In this document: piece after piece, positions 1 to 9,300 of the stretch
How the letters are laid out: every line of letters starts with the position of its first letter
Numbering within the stretch: position 1 is the first letter of the stretch
Program-made: the position numbers and the translations under genes
The notes under the pieces: model-generated
The model's database searches: none
What the model was told of the DNA's origin: nothing
What the model saw: only the letters and a program-made list of their open reading frames with translations
Assembly: GCF_042485795.1 (NCBI RefSeq)
Contig: NZ_CP169368.1
Span: 372,001 to 436,000, forward strand
DNA: 64,000 nucleotides
Direction: 5' to 3'
DNA from: Lonepinella sp042485795
GTDB lineage: Bacteria > Pseudomonadota > Gammaproteobacteria > Enterobacterales > Pasteurellaceae

Positions 1-1849
1 CGGTCACGCAGGCACAGAAGCTGCTCTTGCTCCCGCTCGAATGGGACTTAAAACCCTTTTATTAACTCATAATATTGATACCCTTGGACAAATGTCTTGT
101 AATCCAGCTATTGGGGGAATTGGCAAAGGGCATTTAGTCAAAGAAATTGATGCCATGGGTGGATTAATGGCAACAGCGACCGATCAAGCAGGTATTCAAT
201 TTCGTACCTTAAATAGTTCAAAAGGTCCAGCTGTACGAGCGACTCGAGCGCAAGCAGATCGAGTTTTATATCGTCAAGCGGTGCGGATTGCCCTTGAAAA
301 TCAACCTAATTTAGATATTTTCCAACAAGAAGTGACCGATGTGTTGATCGAACAGGATCAAGTTACTGGGGTGGAAACAAAAATGGGCTTAAAATTTCGT
401 GCCAGATCGGTGGTATTGACGGCAGGGACATTTTTAGCAGGTAAGATCCATATTGGTTTACAAAATTACGAAGGTGGACGAGCTGGCGATCCTGCATCGG
501 TTTCCCTTTCTCACCGTTTACGTGATCTAGGCTTGCGTGTCGATCGTCTAAAAACAGGGACACCACCCCGTTTAGATGCTCGCACGATTAATTTTGATGT
601 GTTAGCCAAACAACATGGTGATGCGGAATTGCCTGTATTCTCCTTTATGGGATCGGTGGATCAGCACCCTCGTCAAATTCCTTGTTTTATTACCCATACT
701 AACGAAAAAACTCACGATGTGATCCGCCATAATTTGGATCGTAGCCCAATGTACACGGGGATTATTGAGGGGATTGGACCGCGTTATTGTCCATCTATTG
801 AAGATAAAGTGATGCGTTTTGCCGATCGCAATTCCCATCAAATTTATCTTGAACCAGAGGGATTAACCTCAAATGAAGTCTATCCAAATGGGATTTCGAC
901 TAGTTTGCCTTTTGATGTGCAAATGGGTATTGTTAATTCTATGCAAGGGCTAGAAAAAACCCGTATTGTCAAACCAGGTTATGCTATTGAATATGATTAT
1001 TTTGATCCACGGGATTTGAAACCGACCCTTGAAACTAAAGCCATTAAAGGTTTGTTCTTTGCTGGGCAAATTAACGGCACAACTGGTTACGAAGAAGCGG
1101 CGGCGCAAGGTTTGTTAGCAGGCATTAACGCAGGACTTTATGTACAACAAAAAGATCCTTGGTATCCACGTCGTGATCAGGCTTATATGGGCGTTTTAGT
1201 CGATGATCTTTGTACTTTAGGGACCAAAGAACCTTATCGTGTCTTTACCTCTCGTGCGGAATATCGTTTGATTTTGCGTGAAGATAATGCGGATATTCGC
1301 TTAACTCCGATAGCTCATGAATTAGGATTAATAGATGAAAAACGTTGGGCAAGATTTAATCAAAAAATGGATAATATAGCCAAAGAACAAGAACGCTTAA
1401 AACAAATTTGGATTCATACTAAATCTGAGTATTTGGCGGAAATTAATAATTTAGTTAATACGCCTATTGTGCGTGAAGCCAGTGGGATTGATTTATTGCG
1501 TCGTCCTGAAATGAATTATGATATTTTAACCAAAACCACATTATTTGCTCCAGCTTTGGAAGATAAGCAAGCCGCTGAACAAGTCGAAATAGCAGTGAAA
1601 TATCAAGGTTATATTGAGCATCAACAAGAGGAAATTGAAAAACAAAAACGCCATGAGAATACGGCTATTCCTGAGCGTTTTGATTATAGTTTGGTGGTGG
1701 GGCTTTCTAATGAAGTACGAGCTAAATTGGAACAACATCGCCCAGTTTCCATTGGACAAGCAAGCCGAATTTCAGGTATCACCCCTGCGGCGATTTCTAT
1801 TTTGTTGGTGAACTTAAAAAAACAGGGAATGTTAAAACGTGGCGACTAA
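1..1849 (+). CDS. mnmG: tRNA uridine-5-carboxymethylaminomethyl modification enzyme MnmG (5' end cut by window)
   Basis: FAD-dependent subunit that, with MnmE, installs the cmnm5 group on wobble uridine 34 of several tRNAs. The reading frame is open from base 2 and begins GHAGTEAA, part of the N-terminal FAD-binding glycine motif, so about 14 residues and the start codon lie outside the window. Both family signatures are visible: GPRYCPSIEDK and GQINGTTGYEEAAAQG. The C-terminus (SRISGITPAAISILL) is the usual MnmE-binding helical end. The gene overlaps rsmG by 11 bp, the standard mnmG-rsmG arrangement. The identification is secure; only the 5' end is missing. Confidence 0.97.
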   Translation, partial: GHAGTEAALAPARMGLKTLLLTHNIDTLGQMSCNPAIGGIGKGHLVKEIDAMGGLMATATDQAGIQFRTLNSSKGPAVRATRAQADRVLYRQAVRIALENQPNLDIFQQEVTDVLIEQDQVTGVETKMGLKFRARSVVLTAGTFLAGKIHIGLQNYEGGRAGDPASVSLSHRLRDLGLRVDRLKTGTPPRLDARTINFDVLAKQHGDAELPVFSFMGSVDQHPRQIPCFITHTNEKTHDVIRHNLDRSPMYTGIIEGIGPRYCPSIEDKVMRFADRNSHQIYLEPEGLTSNEVYPNGISTSLPFDVQMGIVNSMQGLEKTRIVKPGYAIEYDYFDPRDLKPTLETKAIKGLFFAGQINGTTGYEEAAAQGLLAGINAGLYVQQKDPWYPRRDQAYMGVLVDDLCTLGTKEPYRVFTSRAEYRLILREDNADIRLTPIAHELGLIDEKRWARFNQKMDNIAKEQERLKQIWIHTKSEYLAEINNLVNTPIVREASGIDLLRRPEMNYDILTKTTLFAPALEDKQAAEQVEIAVKYQGYIEHQQEEIEKQKRHENTAIPERFDYSLVVGLSNEVRAKLEQHRPVSIGQASRISGITPAAISILLVNLKKQGMLKRGD

Positions 1850-2480
1850 TTTAGAACAGCAATTAAGTGAAAAGCTAGAAACTTTGCTAAAATCTACCGC
1901 ACTTTCTGTGACCGATCAGCAAAAAAGCCAATTAGTGCAGTTGGTATTATTGCTGCACAAATGGAACAAAGCCTACAATCTCACCTCCGTGCGTGATCCA
2001 CAAGAAATGCTAGTGAAACATATTTTAGATAGTCTTGTGGTAAGTCCTTATTTACAGGGTTCAGGTTTTATTGATGTGGGAACAGGACCAGGTTTACCAG
2101 GATTACCATTAGCGATTATTAACCCTGATAAACAATTCTATTTACTAGATAGTTTAGGTAAACGTATTAGCTTTATTCGCAATGCCGTGCGAGAGTTAGG
2201 ATTAACTAACATTGAACCCGTGCTGAGTCGTGTAGAAGAATTTAAGCCCGATCATCTATTTGATGGCGTATTAAGTCGTGCCTTTGCTAGTCTAAAAGAT
2301 ATGACCGATTGGTGTCATCATTTACCCGCTGAAAACGGGTTATTTTATGCTTTAAAAGGGCAATATCATCGGGAGGAAGTACAACAACTTTCAGCTGATT
2401 ATGTGATTCAGCAAGTGATTGAACTACACGTACCCGAATTACAAGGGGAACGTCATTTGGTGTTGATTAAAAAAGCCTAA
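1839..2480 (+). CDS. rsmG: 16S rRNA (guanine527-N7)-methyltransferase RsmG
   Basis: Methylates G527 in the 530 loop of 16S rRNA using S-adenosylmethionine. The protein is 213 aa, close to the 207 aa of E. coli. The SAM-binding motif FIDVGTGPG is at residues 77-85, and the HKWNKAYNLTSVRDP and HILDS blocks are typical of the family. Translation probably begins at the GTG at 1839, inside the end of mnmG, implying translational coupling. It is followed by an inverted uptake-signal pair that can act as terminator. Confidence 0.96.
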   Translation: MATNLEQQLSEKLETLLKSTALSVTDQQKSQLVQLVLLLHKWNKAYNLTSVRDPQEMLVKHILDSLVVSPYLQGSGFIDVGTGPGLPGLPLAIINPDKQFYLLDSLGKRISFIRNAVRELGLTNIEPVLSRVEEFKPDHLFDGVLSRAFASLKDMTDWCHHLPAENGLFYALKGQYHREEVQQLSADYVIQQVIELHVPELQGERHLVLIKKA

Positions 2481-2504
2481 TATATCATTTTATTCAATTT
2501 ATCT

Positions 2505-2548
2505 AGTGCGGTTAAAATTTTTATATTTTTTAACCGCACTTTTTATTT
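2505..2548 (+). terminator. Inverted uptake-signal pair acting as terminator of mnmG-rsmG
   Basis: AGTGCGGTTAAAA (2505-2517) and its complement TTTTAACCGCACT (2527-2539) form a long stem with a short AT loop, followed by a T-rich tract. Both arms contain the core of the Hin-type DNA uptake signal, a common terminator design in this family. Confidence 0.8.
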
Positions 2549-2643
2549 TACTCGGTTTGGTTGTGGTTACTCCATTTTTAGCTTTACTTTTTATTTGAAA
2601 TAAATAAAAATAATTCCCATTAATATTATATTAAGGGAAAAAT

Positions 2644-4866
2644 ATGGATCACACACAACACAAATTTAACATAAACAATCTTGCTATTTTTGTAGCTGGC
2701 TTATTTGCAACTGGATTTAGTTCAGCTATTTATGCTCAATCTACACAATTAAGTGAAATAACTGTCTCTGAGAGAGTAGAAAAAAGTAATCAGGAAACGA
2801 TTTATCAGCAGCAAATTCAACATAAACAAGCTCAAAATATTAAAGATGTGTTTGCTCAATCCCTTGATGTGAGTGTCACGGAGTTACAAAGCTCAAGATC
2901 AGGAAATAATGGGATTAATGTGCGTGGCTTACAGGATAACCGTGTAGAAAATACTATTGATGGGATTGAATTACCTGAAGCACAAGAAGCTAAACATTTT
3001 ATTTCTTATGGTATGGAATTTGGGCGAGGCGATTATATTGAACCTACTGCATTAAAAAGTGCAGAAGTGAGTTACCTAGGATCAGAACGTAGTCTTTCCA
3101 GTAGCGTAAATTTTACTACCCTTGAACCCTCTGATTTATTGAAAGGCAGAAATTTAGGTGGTTTTGTCGCCACAGGTTATGACAGTCGAAATAATAGTAT
3201 TTATGGCTCGTTGGGCGGTGCGGTGGCTGCTGGGCATTATCAAGGCATGGTGATGACGACATTACGTAAAGGTCATGAAAATGAAAATCATGGTGATGTA
3301 GGTGGAACAGGGGCAACAAGAACAGAGTCCGATCCAGCTAAAACACGTAATGTTTATGTTTTAACTAAACATAATTATCAATTAAATGATAAAAATCAGT
3401 TGAGTTTTGCTTTTGAAAGTCAATCTAAAAAAACCGAAACAGATTTACTGTCTAAAACAGATACGAGAATTGATGCAAGAACAGGAACACAAACATCAGG
3501 GCAAAGTACCGATAAAGTGAAACGCCACCGTTTTTCTTTAGGACATCGTTATAATAGTCAAAACGGTATTATTCAAAGTGCAGATACTCACGTTTATTTC
3601 CAAAATGCACGTACGGAGAATGAGCGTTTACGTCAATCTACCACCAATTATCGTCAAGAAAATTCTGAAAATAAAGTAAAAACTTGGGGATTTAATTCGG
3701 ACTTAACCAGTGCTATAGACTCTTCAGTACCACAATTATTACGTTATGGTGTAAGTTATATTCATAATGATATCACTAATTATCTATATTTAGACCGACC
3801 TGCTTATGGTGCGGTAGCAAATAAAAAACCAACTGCTAATGCAAAACAAGATAAATTTACGGGCTATTTAGAAGATCAAATTAGTCTAGCTAATTTCTTG
3901 ATTACTCCACATGTAGGTGTGGTGCATTATCGAGTTAATCCATCAATGGACGGTGACTATACGCAAGCAGGTTCAAAAAATGTATCTGTGACCAAACAAA
4001 GTGAAACCAAATTTACCCCTAAATTAGGGATTGAATGGTTGATTGCTCCAGAATTTAATCCATTCTTGCAATATTCTCGTGGGGTAAAAACACCATCAAC
4101 CCAACAATTAACCTCTTCCTTTGGTGAAGTTGTCAGTTACTATGTTCCTAATCGGGGATTGCAAACTGTTGAAGTGGCAGTGGTTGGTAATCCAAACTTA
4201 AAATCTGAAACAGCGGATAATTTTGAGTTAGGTTTTAAAGGCAACACAGAAACTTTACAATACCGTATTTCAGGCTATTACAATCGTTATAAAAACTTTA
4301 TTGATTGGCAAGATTTAACGAGCCAAATGTCAGGTTATACTCAATTCTTGCAATATCAAAATTTAGATAAAGCTAAAATTTATGGTGTAACAGCAAATGC
4401 TAAATGGAAATTTTACAATGATTTCTATACTACAGCAGGCATTGCTTATAGCCGTGGTAAAGCAAAAAATAATGGGGTAAAAACGCCTATTAACAGCATT
4501 CAACCGCTGAAAACTAAATTGGGATTAGGCTATGAAAGTGAACAATTTGGAGCAGATATTAGTTGGACATATAATCGTGCTAAAGCGGACAAGGATATTG
4601 TGAATGCAATGTATAATCCAACAGGGGGTTATTCCGTGTTTGATTTAGGCGTTTATTGGAAACCAGTGAAAGATTTAACCTTAACGGCAAACGTGAATAA
4701 CCTATTTGATAAAAAATATTGGAATTGGAACGATATTTCCTACTTGGCTTTATTGAAAGATGGTAGTACAGCAGGTAGTCCTCCGATCGGTATTGATGCC
4801 ACAAATGCAGATCGTTATACTGCTTCTGGACGAAATTTCAATGCAGGAATTCGTTATGAATTTTAA
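2644..4866 (+). CDS. TonB-dependent hemoglobin/heme-type outer membrane receptor
   Basis: Outer membrane receptor that probably takes up heme from hemoglobin using TonB energy. The 740 aa protein has a signal peptide (hydrophobic stretch to about residue 31, ending YAQ), a TonB-box-like segment (SEITVSE), a plug domain with NGINVRGLQDNRVENTIDG, and a beta barrel ending in NAGIRYEF with a terminal Phe. The NPNL block (VVGNPNLKSET) and the preceding RGVKTPS block resemble the paired motifs of heme receptors. I see no histidine between those motifs, where Yersinia HemR-type receptors have a functional one. The RBS is AAGGG just before ATG 2644. The gene stands alone between rsmG and the atp operon. 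Transferrin or lactoferrin receptors of the same superfamily are alternatives. Confidence 0.75.
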   Translation: MDHTQHKFNINNLAIFVAGLFATGFSSAIYAQSTQLSEITVSERVEKSNQETIYQQQIQHKQAQNIKDVFAQSLDVSVTELQSSRSGNNGINVRGLQDNRVENTIDGIELPEAQEAKHFISYGMEFGRGDYIEPTALKSAEVSYLGSERSLSSSVNFTTLEPSDLLKGRNLGGFVATGYDSRNNSIYGSLGGAVAAGHYQGMVMTTLRKGHENENHGDVGGTGATRTESDPAKTRNVYVLTKHNYQLNDKNQLSFAFESQSKKTETDLLSKTDTRIDARTGTQTSGQSTDKVKRHRFSLGHRYNSQNGIIQSADTHVYFQNARTENERLRQSTTNYRQENSENKVKTWGFNSDLTSAIDSSVPQLLRYGVSYIHNDITNYLYLDRPAYGAVANKKPTANAKQDKFTGYLEDQISLANFLITPHVGVVHYRVNPSMDGDYTQAGSKNVSVTKQSETKFTPKLGIEWLIAPEFNPFLQYSRGVKTPSTQQLTSSFGEVVSYYVPNRGLQTVEVAVVGNPNLKSETADNFELGFKGNTETLQYRISGYYNRYKNFIDWQDLTSQMSGYTQFLQYQNLDKAKIYGVTANAKWKFYNDFYTTAGIAYSRGKAKNNGVKTPINSIQPLKTKLGLGYESEQFGADISWTYNRAKADKDIVNAMYNPTGGYSVFDLGVYWKPVKDLTLTANVNNLFDKKYWNWNDISYLALLKDGSTAGSPPIGIDATNADRYTASGRNFNAGIRYEF

Positions 4867-4873
4867 TTAACAG

Positions 4874-4914
4874 AAAATCTCATTAAGTCTAAATCACTTA
4901 ATGAGATTTTTCTT
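4874..4914 (+). terminator. Rho-independent terminator after the TonB receptor
   Basis: Perfect 15-bp inverted repeat AAAATCTCATTAAGT / ACTTAATGAGATTTT (4874-4888 and 4896-4910) with a short loop and trailing T residues. Confidence 0.9.
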
Positions 4915-5089
4915 TATGTGCTTTAAAAAAGTCATATCCCGTAAAAAAACAGTAATCAATCTAACAAAATTTTGATCTAAGTTCAGTTTTATCACTTAAT
5001 TTATTGCAATAATAGCCTTTATGGGTGATAATTCAGGGGCTTTCAGACTTTAGTCTGTTTGAACGTTTTTTAGACTTTACTGGGCGTAA

Positions 5090-5485
5090 ATGATGTCGGC
5101 TGTACTACAACAAGCTCAAAAATTGTATAAAAAAGTATATATAATCGAATTTGTTATTCTAATTATTGCTTTTTTTATACTGTCATTGTTTGATACTCCA
5201 CTTGCTTATGCCTTTAGCATAGGATATTTGGTTATTTTTATATCAAGTGCGATAGTTATTTACTTTGCTTTTTTTTATGCTAAAAAAAGAGCTGAACCGA
5301 TAAAAATAACACTATTTTATAGTCTTGAAGCTATAAAATTCCTTTTTGCTATACTTTTAATTGTTATATCAATTAAATATTTAGTGGTAAATAATGTATT
5401 CACTTTTTTTATAGGCTTTTTTATTGCTCTTGCTTTAAATAGTCTATTACCTTTTATTTTGAATATATTTAAACAACGTAATTAA
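5090..5485 (+). CDS. atpI: ATP synthase accessory protein AtpI
   Basis: Small hydrophobic protein encoded first in the F1Fo ATP synthase operon; the family is thought to help assemble the c-ring. It is 131 aa with four predicted membrane segments and little else conserved. Two ATG codons are adjacent (5090 and 5093); the second gives MSAVLQQ and better spacing from the GGG at 5082, so the true start may be 5093. A short palindrome CAGACT-TT-AGTCTG at 5046-5059 lies in the leader. Identification rests mainly on operon position and hydrophobicity. Confidence 0.85.
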   Translation: MMSAVLQQAQKLYKKVYIIEFVILIIAFFILSLFDTPLAYAFSIGYLVIFISSAIVIYFAFFYAKKRAEPIKITLFYSLEAIKFLFAILLIVISIKYLVVNNVFTFFIGFFIALALNSLLPFILNIFKQRN

Positions 5486-5510
5486 TAATTTACAGAAAGG
5501 TTTTATTAAT

Positions 5511-6302
5511 ATGTCAAATTTAACAACTGCTGATTATATTAGTCACCATTTGAGTTTCCTTTCATCTGGCGATGGCTTTTGGGCGGTGCATTTAGATACC
5601 TTGTTTTTTTCCTTAGTATCGGGTGCTATTTTCTTGTTTATTTTTTCCCGTGTAGCTAAAAAAGCCACTTCAGGTGTGCCTGGAAAATTGCAGTGTTTTG
5701 CTGAAATAGTTATTGAGTGGGTGGACGGTTTAGTCAAAGATAACTTCCATGGTCCGCGTAATGCTATTGCTCCACTGGCATTAACCATTTTCTGTTGGGT
5801 ATTCATTATGAATGCCATCGACTTGATTCCTGTTGATTTTCTACCGCAGTTTGCTAATTTAATTGGTGTTCATCATTTACGTGCTGTGCCAACCGCAGAT
5901 ATTAGTGCCACCTTAGGTATGTCGATTTGCGTATTCTGTTTAATCCTATTTTATACCGTCAAATCAAAAGGCTTTAGTGGATTAGTAAAAGAATATACGC
6001 TCCACCCTTTCAATCATTGGGCATTTATTCCCGTTAACTTTATTCTTGAAACCGTCACATTATTAGCTAAACCGATTTCTTTAGCATTCCGTCTGTTTGG
6101 TAATATGTACGCTGGTGAGTTAATCTTTATTCTTATCGCTGTCATGTATATGGCAGATAATGTTGCTTTGCAAGCATTAGGTATCCCATTACATTTAGTA
6201 TGGGCTATTTTTCATATATTGGTGATTACCTTACAGGCTTTCATCTTTATGATGTTGACAATAGTTTATTTGAGTATTGCTTATAACAAAGCAGATCATT
6301 AA
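5511..6302 (+). CDS. atpB: ATP synthase Fo subunit a
   Basis: Membrane stator subunit carrying the proton half-channels facing the c-ring. It is 263 aa. The signature SLAFRLFGNMYAGE contains the essential arginine at residue 194 (E. coli R210). Multiple membrane segments are present, including the block HILVITLQAFIFMML near the C-terminus. An AGAAAGG Shine-Dalgarno lies upstream. It follows atpI by 25 bp in the standard atpIBEFHAGDC order. Confidence 0.98.
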   Translation: MSNLTTADYISHHLSFLSSGDGFWAVHLDTLFFSLVSGAIFLFIFSRVAKKATSGVPGKLQCFAEIVIEWVDGLVKDNFHGPRNAIAPLALTIFCWVFIMNAIDLIPVDFLPQFANLIGVHHLRAVPTADISATLGMSICVFCLILFYTVKSKGFSGLVKEYTLHPFNHWAFIPVNFILETVTLLAKPISLAFRLFGNMYAGELIFILIAVMYMADNVALQALGIPLHLVWAIFHILVITLQAFIFMMLTIVYLSIAYNKADH

Positions 6303-6366
6303 ACGAATTTTTTATTAACAATCCTAGCCTTAGGGCTTATTTATTAATCTTTTAATGGAGAACATT

Positions 6367-6621
6367 ATGGAATCTGTAATTACAGCAACAATTATTGGTG
6401 CATCAATTTTATTAGCTTTTGCCGCACTGGGAACAGCGATTGGCTTTGCTATTTTAGGCGGTAAATTCTTAGAATCTTCTGCTCGTCAGCCAGAATTAGC
6501 CAGTAGCTTACAAACGAAAATGTTTATCGTTGCTGGTCTTTTAGATGCTATCGCAATGATTGCTGTGGGTATTTCATTACTTTTCATCTTCGCAAACCCG
6601 TTCATTGATTTATTAAAATAA
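6367..6621 (+). CDS. atpE: ATP synthase Fo subunit c
   Basis: Proteolipid of the rotating c-ring. An in-frame upstream ATG at 6355 is rejected because the GGAG at 6357-6360 is well placed only for ATG 6367, giving an 84 aa hairpin protein starting [10 protein letters not shown]. Two membrane helices flank the polar loop ARQPEL. The proton-binding carboxylate is D60 in GLLDAIAMI. No glutamate or extra sodium-ligand pattern is evident, consistent with a proton-driven enzyme. Confidence 0.97.
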
Positions 6622-6696
6622 GTCGGGCTTGATATTTATTGTTATTTCAGAGGATTATCTGGGATAACTTCACCGACTTTTTAGTAGGAGGGCGTT

Positions 6697-7167
6697 GTGA
6701 ATTTAAATGCAACATTAATCGGTCAACTTATTGCATTCGCAATTTTCGTTGCGTTTTGTATGAAATATGTTTGGCCACCGCTCATTAAAGCGATTGAAGA
6801 TCGTCAGGCGAATATTGCCAATGCGTTAGCGTCTGCCGAAGCGGCTAAAAAAGAGCAAGCCGATACGAAAGTATTAGCGGAAGAAGAAATTTCTAAAGCA
6901 AAATTACAAGCACAAGAAATTATCGATTTAGCCAATAAACGCCGTAATGAAGTGCTAGAAGAAGTGAAAGCAGAAGCGGAAACTTTGAAAGCCAAAATTA
7001 TTGAACAAGGTTATGCAGAAGTTGAATCTGAGCGTAAACGTGTGCAAGAAGAATTACGTGTGAAAGTGGCTTCACTTGCGATTGCAGGTGCAGAGAAAAT
7101 TGTGGGTCGTACCATTGATGAAGCGGCCAACAGTGACATTATTGATAAGTTAGTTGCAGAATTATAG
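6697..7167 (+). CDS. atpF: ATP synthase Fo subunit b
   Basis: Peripheral stalk subunit: one N-terminal membrane helix (residues about 5-25) followed by a long charged, alanine-rich helix forming the dimeric coiled coil. It is 156 aa, the same as E. coli. The start is a GTG at 6697 preceded by a strong AGGAGG; the resulting MNLNATLIGQ is the family's conserved N-terminus. Confidence 0.97.
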   Translation: MNLNATLIGQLIAFAIFVAFCMKYVWPPLIKAIEDRQANIANALASAEAAKKEQADTKVLAEEEISKAKLQAQEIIDLANKRRNEVLEEVKAEAETLKAKIIEQGYAEVESERKRVQEELRVKVASLAIAGAEKIVGRTIDEAANSDIIDKLVAEL

Positions 7168-7180
7168 GAAGGTTGAGCTT

Positions 7181-7726
7181 ATGTCAGAATTAACTACGAT
7201 AGCTCGCCCTTATGCCAAAGCAGCATTTGATTTTGCCGTTGAACAGTCAGCGACCGATAAAAGTGCGGTGCAAAAATGGACAGAAATGCTCAGTTTTGCG
7301 GCACAGGTAGCAGAAAATGAACAGGTGCAATCTTTTTTAAGCAGTTCTTTTTCTGCTAAAAAAGTGGCAGATACGGTGATTTCAATTTGTGGCGAACAAC
7401 TTGATCAATATGGGCAAAATCTGATTCGGTTAATGGCTGAAAATAAGCGATTGACGGCACTTCCAGCAGTATTTGATGAATTTCAACATTATGTGGAAGA
7501 ACATAATGCTAGCACGGAAGTTCAAGCCATTTCGGCTCAACCATTAAGTGCAACGCAACAACAAAAAATTGTCGCCGCAATGGAAAAAAGACTTGCTCGC
7601 AAAGTGAAATTAAATTGCAGTGTAGATAGCTCGCTGATCGCAGGGGTTATCATTCGTACCGATGATTTTGTGATAGACGGTTCAAGTCGTGGTCAGCTCG
7701 ATCGTTTGGCTAACGAATTGCAATGA
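7181..7726 (+). CDS. atpH: ATP synthase F1 subunit delta
   Basis: Links the peripheral stalk to the top of F1. It is 181 aa starting at ATG 7181 (MSELTTIARPYAKAAFDFA, the conserved N-terminus); an earlier in-frame ATG at 7154 lies inside atpF and lacks homology. AGGAAGG precedes the start. The C-terminal block EKRLARKVKLNC is typical of the family. Confidence 0.97.
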   Translation: MSELTTIARPYAKAAFDFAVEQSATDKSAVQKWTEMLSFAAQVAENEQVQSFLSSSFSAKKVADTVISICGEQLDQYGQNLIRLMAENKRLTALPAVFDEFQHYVEEHNASTEVQAISAQPLSATQQQKIVAAMEKRLARKVKLNCSVDSSLIAGVIIRTDDFVIDGSSRGQLDRLANELQ

Positions 7727-7742
7727 AAAGAAGGAATTTAAA

Positions 7743-9284
7743 ATGCAACTAAATTCAACAGAAATTAGTGAATTGATTAAAAAACGAATTGCCCAATTTG
7801 ATGTGGTGAGCGAAGCTCGCAACACAGGGACAATCGTTTCCGTGAGTGACGGGATTATCCGTATTCACGGTTTAAGTGATGTAATGCAAGGTGAAATGAT
7901 TGCCTTACCTGACAACCGTTTTGCTATGGCATTAAACTTGGAACGTGATTCTGTCGGTGCGGTAGTGATGGGACCTTATGCTGACTTAGCAGAAGGCGTG
8001 GAAGTGCAATGTACGGGTCGTATTCTTGAAGTACCAGTGGGTCGTGGTTTATTAGGTCGTGTGGTGAATACTTTGGGTGAACCGATTGACGGTAAAGGCG
8101 AAATCGAAAATGACGGTTTCTCGCCAGTGGAAGTTATTGCCCCAGGGGTTATCGACCGTCAATCCGTGGATCAACCTGTACAAACGGGTTATAAAGCAGT
8201 GGACTCCATGGTGCCAATCGGTCGTGGTCAACGTGAGTTGATTATCGGCGACCGTCAAACGGGTAAAACCGCATTAGCCATTGATGCGATCATTAACCAA
8301 CGTGATTCAGGCATTAAATGTATTTATGTGGCGATTGGTCAAAAAGCATCAACCATTGCTAACGTGGTACGTAAATTAGAAGAACATGGTGCGTTAGCGA
8401 ACACTATCGTGGTGGTGGCATCGGCTTCTGAATCCGCTGCGTTACAATATTTAGCCCCTTATGCAGGTTGTGCAATGGGTGAATATTTCCGTGATCGTGG
8501 TGAAGATGCGTTAATCATTTATGATGATTTATCCAAACAAGCGGTAGCCTATCGTCAAATTTCTTTATTATTACGCCGTCCGCCAGGTCGTGAAGCCTAT
8601 CCAGGTGACGTATTCTATTTGCACAGCCGTCTATTAGAGCGAGCCTCTCGTGTTAATGCCGATTATGTAGAACGCTTTACTAATGGTGAAGTGAAAGGTA
8701 AAACAGGTTCTTTAACCGCACTTCCAATCATTGAAACCCAAGCGGGGGACGTATCAGCGTTCGTACCAACCAACGTAATTTCCATTACCGATGGTCAGAT
8801 TTTCTTAGAATCTAACTTGTTTAACTCAGGTATTCGCCCTGCGGTAAACCCAGGTATTTCGGTTTCTCGTGTGGGTGGTGCAGCTCAAACCAAAGTGGTG
8901 AAAAAATTGGCTGGGGGTATCCGTACTGCCTTAGCACAATATCGTGAGTTAGCGGCGTTCGCACAATTTGCATCAGATCTCGATGATGCTACTCGTAAAC
9001 AATTATCCCACGGTGAAAAAGTAACCGAATTATTGAAACAAAAACAATATGCTCCGCTCAGTGTTTCTGAACAAGCATTAGTGTTATTTGCCGTTGAATT
9101 TGGTTATTTAGAAGATGTGGAATTAAATAAAATTGCCAGTTTTGAAACCGCACTTTTAGATTATGCTCATCGTCAATATGCTGAATTTATGCAGGAACTC
9201 AATAAATCAGGCAATTATAACGATGAAATTAAAAATACACTGAAAGGTATTTTAGATAGTTTCAAAGCAAATAATGCTTGGTAA
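7743..9284 (+). CDS. atpA: ATP synthase F1 subunit alpha
   Basis: Non-catalytic nucleotide-binding subunit of F1. It is 513 aa starting at ATG 7743 (MQLNSTEISELIKKRI) behind GAAGGA. The P-loop GDRQTGKT is at residues 169-176, the same positions as in E. coli. The signature PAVNPGISVSRVG is present. The longer frame from 7689 overlaps atpH and is not the start. Confidence 0.98.
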   Translation: MQLNSTEISELIKKRIAQFDVVSEARNTGTIVSVSDGIIRIHGLSDVMQGEMIALPDNRFAMALNLERDSVGAVVMGPYADLAEGVEVQCTGRILEVPVGRGLLGRVVNTLGEPIDGKGEIENDGFSPVEVIAPGVIDRQSVDQPVQTGYKAVDSMVPIGRGQRELIIGDRQTGKTALAIDAIINQRDSGIKCIYVAIGQKASTIANVVRKLEEHGALANTIVVVASASESAALQYLAPYAGCAMGEYFRDRGEDALIIYDDLSKQAVAYRQISLLLRRPPGREAYPGDVFYLHSRLLERASRVNADYVERFTNGEVKGKTGSLTALPIIETQAGDVSAFVPTNVISITDGQIFLESNLFNSGIRPAVNPGISVSRVGGAAQTKVVKKLAGGIRTALAQYRELAAFAQFASDLDDATRKQLSHGEKVTELLKQKQYAPLSVSEQALVLFAVEFGYLEDVELNKIASFETALLDYAHRQYAEFMQELNKSGNYNDEIKNTLKGILDSFKANNAW

Positions 9285-9300
9285 TTAACGGAGAAATAAC

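Noticed and set aside
1..40. Origin of replication at the left edge
   Set aside because: oriC often lies upstream of mnmG, but the window begins inside the gene, so no DnaA boxes or AT-rich unwinding element can be examined.
2590..2640. Possible Fur box upstream of the heme-type TonB receptor (AAATAATTCCCATTAATATT)
   Set aside because: The AT-rich sequence fits the Fur consensus only loosely and the whole leader is equally AT-rich; I could not tell it from background.
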